The notes below the pieces were generated by a model that was given only the letters and a program-made list of their open reading frames with translations, had not been told where the DNA came from and did not search any database. DNA of 5,197 bases from positions 1 to 5,197 of the forward strand of contig USPP01000153.1 in the NCBI GenBank assembly GCA_900556615.1, read 5' to 3'. The DNA is from an uncultured Eubacteriales bacterium (GTDB lineage: Bacteria; Bacillota; Clostridia; Oscillospirales; CAG-272). Of the stretch, positions 1 to 5,197 are shown piece after piece. The stretch's first letter is position 1, and the number at the start of each line of letters is the position of its first letter. Made by a program: the position numbers and the translations under genes.

Positions 1-410
1 TGTATTTCGACTGTCAGGATGACAGCTGGTCGGTAGATTCTTGGTATCTTGTATGGTTCTGGTTCAAGGAGGCGCGTTTCCCGTTTGAGATCGAAATTGA
101 TTATATCGCCACTTTTGCCGATATGGACACTGCGCAAGCATATGTTGTATCAAGAGGGCATGATGCAGAGCCGCCGCTTATCACCGAAACCGAGCCGGTA
201 ACAACAGAACCGCAGACAACAGAAAAGCCCGCAGTATCAGACGAACCCACCGATTCCCTCCCGAACGGAACCGAAACAAGCAGTACGGATACTAAGGCTC
301 CCGCAGCAGAAGACGACGGAAATAATACAATCATATGGATTGTTGTTGCTGTTGCAGCGGTAATCGTTATCGCGGTCGTAGTAGTAGTAGTTAAAAAGAA
401 GAAAAAGTAA
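1..410 (+). CDS. C-terminal end of a membrane-anchored surface protein (5' partial)
   Basis: The reading frame is open from the window edge (first whole codon at 3) to TAA at 408-410, so this is the tail of a larger protein. The first 45 or so residues, rich in Trp, Phe and Tyr and containing FEIEIDYIATF, look like the last strands of a beta-sandwich. From memory, an 'I-DYIA-F' ending followed by an A-x-A-Y stretch is common in large secreted clostridial proteins, some of them carbohydrate-related. A disordered Thr/Glu/Pro linker with TTEP-like near-repeats covers about 162-329. Next is a 21-residue hydrophobic helix (330-392) ending in a Val run, then five Lys and the stop. This is a type I stop-transfer anchor with the ectodomain outside and the Lys tail in the cytoplasm. 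No LPxTG sorting motif is seen. The Met at 123 is internal, because coding continues unbroken upstream and no ribosome binding site precedes it. Function is unknown; a glycan-binding or glycan-degrading surface protein is a guess from context. Confidence 0.85.
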   Translation, partial: YFDCQDDSWSVDSWYLVWFWFKEARFPFEIEIDYIATFADMDTAQAYVVSRGHDAEPPLITETEPVTTEPQTTEKPAVSDEPTDSLPNGTETSSTDTKAPAAEDDGNNTIIWIVVAVAAVIVIAVVVVVVKKKKK

Positions 411-417
411 ATGACAG

Positions 418-463
418 AATTTATGGGCGGAATACTTTTTAGTGATGGTTCCGCCCATAAATT
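418..463 (+). promoter_or_regulatory. Intergenic stem-loop, perfect 15-bp inverted repeat
   Basis: The arms AATTTATGGGCGGAA (418-432) and TTCCGCCCATAAATT (449-463) are exact reverse complements around a 16-nt loop (433-448). A G-U pair could extend the stem outward (417 with 464). No T-run follows the 3' arm, so it is not a classical Rho-independent terminator. It ends only 4 nt before the ribosome binding site of the next gene. It could be a weak terminator or attenuator, a processing and stabilising hairpin between cistrons, or a protein-binding site. The structure is plain in the sequence; the role is inference. Confidence 0.8.
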
Positions 464-467
464 TACT

Positions 468-473
468 GAGGTG
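468..473 (+). promoter_or_regulatory. Ribosome binding site of the 482 gene
   Basis: GAGGTG lies 8 nt before the ATG at 482 and matches the anti-Shine-Dalgarno complement well. It fixes the start of the 734-residue protein. It sits directly after the intergenic stem-loop, so folding there could affect ribosome access. Confidence 0.85.
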
Positions 474-481
474 TAATAAAA

Positions 482-2686
482 ATGAAAAAAACAAGTAAGG
501 CTTTTGCCTTTCCGTGTCAAGGTGGGGATTATTCAGCGTCGGAGATCTTCTCTGCATATGGAGTGGATGCAGAATATTCTGTAAACTGCAGGAGCGACGA
601 GCCATTTACCGCTGAGTTCAGCGGTAAATGCGATACCGTGCAGATAACACTACAGGGTGACTGGCTGGTCGACCTTATGGCAAAAGAATATACCGACAGC
701 ATGTATGTCTTATCAAAGGGTATGAGTTTTGCCGAAAAGCGTCCATTTGACAATAAAGAGCTTCATGGTATCTGGATACGGAGTCTGCATACTCCCGACG
801 GAATATTTTTCGACGCTGTGACGTCCAGATTTCCTGAAAAGCTTCCTTTCATAATAAAAGGGCAACCTGTTTTCCTGAAAAAAGAAGATGACAATCATAC
901 CTCATTTTATTCGGGGAATCTGAAGATATCTCAGGAATTCGATCACATCTCCTCTGACATATGCGATCCGGGGAAAGCATTGACGGTCGGAAAAAACGAA
1001 AGAATTGCTTTCACTTCGTCTTCCGCAAAGTGCAGCAAGCTGAGATTATACGGAGCCGTATCCTTGGAAGCAGAAGTCAGAAACGGTACTGCTGAATTTA
1101 GTGTCAATATTTCCGAGAAGGGAATTGTTCCGATTGTGGCGGTATCATTGGATGAGGACGGACAAATTCTCGGTTTTGAGTTTTTCTATCCGCTTGTATT
1201 GGCTACTACCTTAAAAACAGCTGATTTCAGACTGAATGGGTCATATATAGAATATCTTCGTTCTCTCCTTCTCAGAAGAATTGGATACTCCATGCCGGAG
1301 GAGGAGCCGAGAGGAGAGCTTGTATATCCCTTCTCCATGTGGATACGCAACTATACCGGTCAAACGCTTTCCTCCTTTGGTTTTGAAGAGGAAGCGTACG
1401 AGTATCTGAAACTTCTTGACGACATTCTGATCCGGGACGGATATCTTAAGCAAAGCTACGGTTTGTCTTTGATTCCCAACAGCGATGATTTGGGAACTAT
1501 GGGAAATGACGGGATGGGATATTATTTATGGTGCTGGGGCAAGCTGATGAATCGCTATCCCGCCAAAAAACCGTCGCTCCATGCGATCGATAGGTGTATT
1601 AGATGGCTTAAATTCCACACAAGATGGAACGGTCTTATCCAGGACGGAACAGAACCGGTTGACCTTTTCACCTCAAGTGAAACCGATGGCTGTCTCTATA
1701 CGCAGGGGATTGTAATTTCCGGCTTGAAGGTGCTTTCCGGAGCTTATCGGAATTTAAAAAAGCTTACTCCTGATGAAGAAAATCTTGTTAAAAACATGGA
1801 GGAATATGCTGAAAGATTGATTTCCGCAGTGCAGTTCCGTTATCGGAACACGGAATTTTTCGACGAATATTCCACAGCAGACGCAGCCGTCAGGGAAAAT
1901 AATTATAACATATTTGATCCCGGACTTCGCGGCTGGGTAGAGGTTATCTGGTCTAATATCGGAGAAAAATACCTCCATGCATACAGCGTGCTGCAACCGG
2001 GCGCACTATTTGATGATCCTGAGGGTAAGGTTGATGGCTTCGACAGTATAATTGAACAAACCATGAGGAAGGTTGCCGAGGAGCGCTGCTGTGATTACAA
2101 TGATAAGCTTCTGTATGTACATTTCCCAAGAGTTGACGCTTACAGTCAGCTTGGCGCAGTTCTCAATCTCCTTTATATGAATCAGCCGAATCGTGCGTAT
2201 GACTATCTCGATGCATTCGTGTCCTATTGGGGGTTAACCAAGCTTACTTACATTCTTCCAGAATGCATTGAAACCAGAAGCGTTGGAAAACCTAATGATA
2301 TTACCAAAATGTCAGACAGTATGAAGGAAAAATCAGAAACCTATCCCTTCCTTTATCCCGGAAGTAGCAATCAACCTGAAACCGGGTATTTCCGTGCTCC
2401 CGGTAATCTCATACACGTTGGTTATCTTTTCTATATTTACGATGTTATGATCGGTATATCCGTGTCTAAGAATGGACTTGTCCTTACTCCAAGGATACCT
2501 GATAAGCTCTTCCCGGTAAAACTAAGCGGGTATCACACCCCTTGGGGAACCGTAGACATGGAAGCGGACATGCAAAACAACAATTCGGTTGTAAAATATA
2601 CTGTACACACTAACTCGGGAGATTCCGTGATATGCGTTGAAAATCTCTCCGAGGAAAAAATAAACTTTACGGAGGAAAAACAATGA
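482..2686 (+). CDS. Putative cytoplasmic six-hairpin ((alpha/alpha)6-barrel) glycosidase-like protein
   Basis: This 734-residue protein has no signal peptide: the MKKTSKAF start is not followed by a hydrophobic core. It should therefore act in the cytoplasm. Residues 1 to about 250 are beta-rich, like the N-terminal sandwich of many glycoside hydrolases. Residues about 255-655 are helical with regularly spaced Trp/Tyr/Gly turns: YPFSMWIRNYTGQ (around W287), MGNDGMGYYLWCWGK (340-354), TSSETDGCLYTQG (397-409), FDPGLRGWVEVIWSN (478-492) and PETGYFRAPGN (632-642). The tail after G665 (GLVLTPRIPDKL, then a GYHTPWGTVDME stretch) resembles the C-terminal beta-sandwich of six-hairpin enzymes such as GH78, GH94 and GH95 families. 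Acidic residues at 343, 400, 402, 487 and 633 are candidate catalytic positions, but I cannot assign the pair or the GH family. A lyase, phosphorylase or non-catalytic homologue is possible. The GAGGTG site fixes the start. The stop overlaps the solute-binding protein start by 4 nt, which ties it to sugar uptake. Fold call moderate, activity unknown. Confidence 0.6.
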   Translation: MKKTSKAFAFPCQGGDYSASEIFSAYGVDAEYSVNCRSDEPFTAEFSGKCDTVQITLQGDWLVDLMAKEYTDSMYVLSKGMSFAEKRPFDNKELHGIWIRSLHTPDGIFFDAVTSRFPEKLPFIIKGQPVFLKKEDDNHTSFYSGNLKISQEFDHISSDICDPGKALTVGKNERIAFTSSSAKCSKLRLYGAVSLEAEVRNGTAEFSVNISEKGIVPIVAVSLDEDGQILGFEFFYPLVLATTLKTADFRLNGSYIEYLRSLLLRRIGYSMPEEEPRGELVYPFSMWIRNYTGQTLSSFGFEEEAYEYLKLLDDILIRDGYLKQSYGLSLIPNSDDLGTMGNDGMGYYLWCWGKLMNRYPAKKPSLHAIDRCIRWLKFHTRWNGLIQDGTEPVDLFTSSETDGCLYTQGIVISGLKVLSGAYRNLKKLTPDEENLVKNMEEYAERLISAVQFRYRNTEFFDEYSTADAAVRENNYNIFDPGLRGWVEVIWSNIGEKYLHAYSVLQPGALFDDPEGKVDGFDSIIEQTMRKVAEERCCDYNDKLLYVHFPRVDAYSQLGAVLNLLYMNQPNRAYDYLDAFVSYWGLTKLTYILPECIETRSVGKPNDITKMSDSMKEKSETYPFLYPGSSNQPETGYFRAPGNLIHVGYLFYIYDVMIGISVSKNGLVLTPRIPDKLFPVKLSGYHTPWGTVDMEADMQNNNSVVKYTVHTNSGDSVICVENLSEEKINFTEEKQ
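603..630 (+). repeat. Palindrome inside the coding region, 13-bp perfect arms
   Basis: CATTTACCGCTGA (603-615) and TCAGCGGTAAATG (618-630) are exact reverse complements separated only by GT. The site lies about 120 nt inside the enzyme gene and encodes part of the PFTAEFSGKC stretch. As RNA it would make a tight hairpin with a small loop; as DNA it is a near-perfect 28-bp dyad of operator size. Both are possible and neither is shown. Confidence 0.7.
2671..2686 (+). promoter_or_regulatory. Strong ribosome binding site with ATGA start-stop overlap
   Basis: GGAGG at 2671-2675 lies 7 nt before the ATG at 2683. The ATG overlaps the TGA (2684-2686) of the preceding gene as ATGA. This arrangement usually means translational coupling. 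A second GAGGAAAAA copy occurs 21 nt upstream at 2651-2659, matching 2672-2680, but only the nearer one is well spaced for initiation. Confidence 0.9.
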
Positions 2687-4152
2687 AAACAACAAAAAAT
2701 CGCATCATTTCTTTGATATGCGCGTTTGTTATGGTGATTGCTACTGTAGCAGTCGCCGCATCCTGCAAGAAGACAAACGATTCTCCAGATGGATCGGATT
2801 CGGCAAGCGGAAGTGTTACAGAAAACGATGTCTTGGCTAATATCCCGGACAGCGATTTCGACGGTTATAAATTTAAGGTTCTTGCCCGTGCGGGAGAGGC
2901 GTACACAGGCGAAATTTACGATGACGGTACGACAGCGGAGCCTGTAAACGAAGCGGTCTACAGACGAAACCAAATTCTTCAGGATAAATATGATTTCGAA
3001 ATCGAAGTTTATCCAGTAGACAGTGATCAGGAAAGCGCTCATTCCGATGAACTGAAAAGAAGCGTTGCGGCACAGGACGGACAGTATGACCTCGGACTTA
3101 TCCACACAATAGCGGCTGGTACTCTTGCTGCTGACGGTGATCTGTACAATTGGAACAATCTTCCGGTAATCGATTTTTCTCAGCCTTGGTGGAACAAGCA
3201 GATTATTGATTGTCTTGAAGTAGGTAGGTCGCTATACATGGCGACAAACGATACCAGCATCCATTCAATGGGATATGCATGGGGAATGGTTTTCAATAAG
3301 AACCTTGCGGAAGATATGCAGATTGGTGAAGATTTCTACGGTTTGGTTAAAAGCGGCGAATGGACAATTGAAAAACTGCATTCGATAACAAAAGGTATTG
3401 CCGACGATATTGACGGCGAATTGGGAATGGGTGAAAAAGACCGCTATGGATTAGGAATAAACTGGTGGGGCGGAACAATTGCTCTAATGTATGGTATGGG
3501 ACAGATGGTATGTGAAAGAGATAGCGAGGGGTATCCTGTACTCAATTTTAATACTCCCAAAACGGTAGATATCGTTGGTAAAATGTATAACTTGATGTAT
3601 GAAAATGAGTCTTGTATGTCTCCGGTTTATATGCCGAATGTTTATACGGCATTTATGGAGGATCGTGTTCTCATAAGCGCAATCGTGATCAACGAATTGG
3701 CTAATCTCCGTGAAATGAACAGTGAATTCGGAGTATTGCCTCTTCCGAAGTATGATACAAATCAGGAAAATTATCTTACCATGGTTGACGGGCATGCCAA
3801 TATGATGTGTATTCCCAGCTATATTACCAATACGGAACGCCATGGTGTTATTCTGGAATCACTTGCTGCACTTTCACATGAATTGGTCGTTCCCGCTTAT
3901 TATGATGTAACGCTTCAAAACAAGAACTCGCGCGATGAGGAATCCAAGGAGATGCTTGATATTATTATGGGCGGACGTACCTACGATTTCGGTTATCTTT
4001 ATGATATCGGCGGTTTGAGCTTTATGATGTATAAGCTTATGGAGGGACGCTCGACAAACTTTATTTCGGAGTATATGTCTGCGGAACCGGCAGCAATAAC
4101 TAAAATCATGAATCTTGTAAGCACATTCGAACAGCTTGAGCAAGATAATTAA
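2683..4152 (+). CDS. Extracellular solute-binding lipoprotein, family 1 (ABC sugar uptake type)
   Basis: This 489-residue protein captures a solute, most likely an oligosaccharide, outside the membrane and delivers it to an ABC permease. It starts with a basic n-region, a hydrophobic core and a lipobox ending AAS-C, with Cys28 as the lipidated residue. The small Ala at -3 is less usual than Leu. An acidic Ser/Gly tether covers about 29-48. The mature protein opens with DSDFDGYKFKVL (56-67), then NEAVYRRN (89-96) and GQYDLGL (133-139), the usual N-lobe pattern in clostridial members. Later come QPWWNKQ (167-173), SGEWTIEKL (224-232), YGLGINWWGG (255-264) and FGVLPLPKYD (349-358), the last typical of family 1 binding proteins. 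Aromatics such as W169, W170, W261 and W262 are candidate sugar-stacking residues. Length is normal for the family. No permease genes follow directly, so the partner is elsewhere. Specificity cannot be read. Confidence 0.9.
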   Translation: MKTTKNRIISLICAFVMVIATVAVAASCKKTNDSPDGSDSASGSVTENDVLANIPDSDFDGYKFKVLARAGEAYTGEIYDDGTTAEPVNEAVYRRNQILQDKYDFEIEVYPVDSDQESAHSDELKRSVAAQDGQYDLGLIHTIAAGTLAADGDLYNWNNLPVIDFSQPWWNKQIIDCLEVGRSLYMATNDTSIHSMGYAWGMVFNKNLAEDMQIGEDFYGLVKSGEWTIEKLHSITKGIADDIDGELGMGEKDRYGLGINWWGGTIALMYGMGQMVCERDSEGYPVLNFNTPKTVDIVGKMYNLMYENESCMSPVYMPNVYTAFMEDRVLISAIVINELANLREMNSEFGVLPLPKYDTNQENYLTMVDGHANMMCIPSYITNTERHGVILESLAALSHELVVPAYYDVTLQNKNSRDEESKEMLDIIMGGRTYDFGYLYDIGGLSFMMYKLMEGRSTNFISEYMSAEPAAITKIMNLVSTFEQLEQDN

Positions 4153-4153
4153 C

Positions 4154-4157
4154 AGGT
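4154..4157 (+). promoter_or_regulatory. Weak ribosome binding site of the 4164 gene
   Basis: AGGT at 4154-4157, just after the preceding stop codon, is the only Shine-Dalgarno-like stretch before the ATG at 4164, with the AGG 7 nt away. It is much weaker than the sites of the two genes upstream, so lower expression or coupling to upstream translation is likely (inference). The next in-frame Met (4197) has no better site and would lose the basic n-region of the signal peptide. Confidence 0.5.
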
Positions 4158-4163
4158 ATTTTT

Positions 4164-5197
4164 ATGAAATCAAATTTTTGGAACAAGGCAAAATTAATGT
4201 CAGTCGTGCTTGCAGTATCGCTTTTTCTTCCTGCCTGCGGAGGATCAAAAAAACCGGGCAGTGAAAGCGGAAGCACCGACGGTACTGTAACCGGCGAAGA
4301 CGGAACCGATACGAGCGCAGGAACGAATGACTCCACGGAGAGTCCGAGTTGGGAAAATCCGATCAGTTTTGAAAATCTTGATCTTCTCACTCACGATGAC
4401 AGCAAGCTGTTCTTAGATTATCAAGATGATACTCGTAAGATATATCCGTTTGACGATTATTCACATGTCACGGAAGAGAAAATGCATTATTTCGATACCC
4501 GAATGGGAGTCGGAATACAAAAGGATAGCGACTTCACAAAAAACTTTCAAAATAATGAAGTCAAGATAACCAAGGACGGCGATCAATACAAAACACAGTG
4601 GAAATTTTGTACCAAAGCGAGCGGCGCCGTTCCGAAGCTGACAATTGATACACATAATTATCATATTTTTTCAAAAGTAACGTTTGAAGTGACTAACCGT
4701 TCAAGTAAACCGATTACCTTTGGTATTATGACCTCAGAGTTTAATGCTCAGCCGGAAACCAATCCGAAAAGCGGCACCTTCAGTGCATACTCAAAACCGG
4801 TGAAGGCAGGGGAAACCGCCACGGTTACCATTGATTTTCAAAAGGCATTTGCTAGTTATGAGCTTCTCCCCCTTGCTACCGGAGGAATCACGGTAAGTGC
4901 TGTCGGAGCGGAAAAGGGAATTGACTATGACATTCTGCTTTCCGGTTTTACCTTTACCTGGGCGGAAAATGAAGAGCTTACCGATGCTGCGGCGGGGGTT
5001 CTGGAGGAAAATGCAGATGCAAGCTCTGAGATAACCGTTGCCGTTGCGGCAAAGGGACTTTCGGAAGAACAGGATGTCGCGATTGAATTTCACAAATCCG
5101 GAGAGTTGTTTACTTGGCGTATTCGGCTCACGGAAGACGAAAGGAAAAAGCTGATCGAGGACGGAATGATCGGTCTGAAAACTACCGTGCCTTGGTG
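4164..5197 (+). CDS. Secreted lipoprotein of unknown function, beta-rich ectodomain (3' partial)
   Basis: The frame runs from ATG 4164 without a stop to the window end, 344 complete codons, so the C-terminus is missing. The N-terminus is a lipoprotein signal: basic residues (K2, K8, K10), a hydrophobic core, and lipobox LPAC with Cys25 as the lipid-modified residue. A disordered Gly/Ser/Thr/Asp/Glu tether covers about 26-66. Residues about 69-266 look like a beta-sandwich, with alternating hydrophobic strands such as KVTFEVTN (171-178), an AGETATVTIDF stretch, and a closing FTFTW strand at W266. This resembles galactose-binding or carbohydrate-binding jelly rolls found before catalytic domains, but no specific family is recognised. 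A separate segment from about 270 (ENEELTDAAAGVLEEN, then strands up to KTTVPW) starts another domain cut by the edge. It lies 11 nt after the solute-binding protein gene with no terminator between, so it is probably cotranscribed. It may be a glycan-binding lipoprotein or the N-terminus of a secreted hydrolase. Confidence 0.75.
   Translation, partial: MKSNFWNKAKLMSVVLAVSLFLPACGGSKKPGSESGSTDGTVTGEDGTDTSAGTNDSTESPSWENPISFENLDLLTHDDSKLFLDYQDDTRKIYPFDDYSHVTEEKMHYFDTRMGVGIQKDSDFTKNFQNNEVKITKDGDQYKTQWKFCTKASGAVPKLTIDTHNYHIFSKVTFEVTNRSSKPITFGIMTSEFNAQPETNPKSGTFSAYSKPVKAGETATVTIDFQKAFASYELLPLATGGITVSAVGAEKGIDYDILLSGFTFTWAENEELTDAAAGVLEENADASSEITVAVAAKGLSEEQDVAIEFHKSGELFTWRIRLTEDERKKLIEDGMIGLKTTVPW

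Noticed and set aside
411..438. Possible promoter: ATGACA (411-416) as a -35 box with TACTTT (433-438) as a -10 box
   Set aside because: The -35 fits fairly well and the spacer is 16 nt, but the -10 matches only half of TATAAT and both overlap the hairpin arm. This is not enough to call a promoter.
418..463. Calling the intergenic hairpin a Rho-independent terminator
   Set aside because: The five Ts lie in the loop (436-440), not after the 3' arm, and neither strand shows a T-run directly downstream of the stem.
101..520. Minus-strand open frame of 139 codons opposite the surface-protein tail
   Set aside because: Its Thr-run and Phe-run composition is the complement of the Val/Lys codons of the real + strand gene. 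It spans the intergenic hairpin and has no family resemblance.
1834..1849. 6-bp inverted repeat GTTCCG/CGGAAC with a TTAT loop in the enzyme gene
   Set aside because: Arms this short are expected by chance in a window of this size.
2533..3105. Minus-strand open frame of 190 codons across the junction of the enzyme and binding-protein genes
   Set aside because: It lies antisense to two well-supported genes, is rich in Cys, Arg and Phe as expected from a shadow frame, and has no recognisable domain.
4153..4163. Terminator or promoter between the two lipoprotein genes
   Set aside because: The gap is only 11 nt and holds no inverted repeat or promoter-like boxes, so cotranscription is the simpler reading.
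4461..5093. Minus-strand open frames opposite the last lipoprotein gene
   Set aside because: They are short, unrelated to any family I know, and opposite a continuous + strand frame with a convincing lipoprotein signal.

Overview
The window looks like a piece of chromosome from a Gram-positive anaerobe of the class Clostridia (Bacillota), probably an uncultured gut or rumen lineage. This is inferred from family style, not from a marker gene. The grounds are strong GGAGG/GAGGTG-type ribosome binding sites, moderate GC, two lipoproteins with long Gly/Ser/Asp/Thr-rich tethers after the lipobox cysteine, and a surface protein that ends in a Thr/Pro/Glu linker, a Val-rich membrane helix and a Lys tail. 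All genes are on the + strand and tightly packed, and no stretch over 300 bases lacks a gene.

Layout. Positions 1-410 are the 3' end of a membrane-anchored extracellular protein that starts before the window. A 71-base gap follows, holding a perfect 15-bp inverted repeat (418-463) that ends just before the next gene's ribosome binding site. Positions 482-2686 encode a 734-residue protein with no signal peptide, which looks like a cytoplasmic (alpha/alpha)6-type carbohydrate-active enzyme of no family I can name. Its stop codon overlaps by 4 nt (ATGA) the start of a 489-residue lipoprotein (2683-4152), an ABC-type family 1 (sugar) solute-binding protein. After 11 nt comes a second lipoprotein (4164 to the window end, 3' truncated), with an acidic tether and a beta-rich ectodomain of unknown function.

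How the genes may work together (inference): the layout fits a small carbohydrate-uptake operon. The surface lipoproteins would bind a glycan or oligosaccharide, a permease encoded outside the window would import it, and the cytoplasmic six-hairpin enzyme would cleave it. The substrate cannot be read from the sequence. No permease, regulator, mobile element, CRISPR array or RNA gene is visible. The most unusual non-coding signals are two strong inverted repeats either side of the start of the enzyme gene: the intergenic hairpin at 418-463 and a 13-bp perfect palindrome with a 2-nt centre inside the coding region at 603-630.
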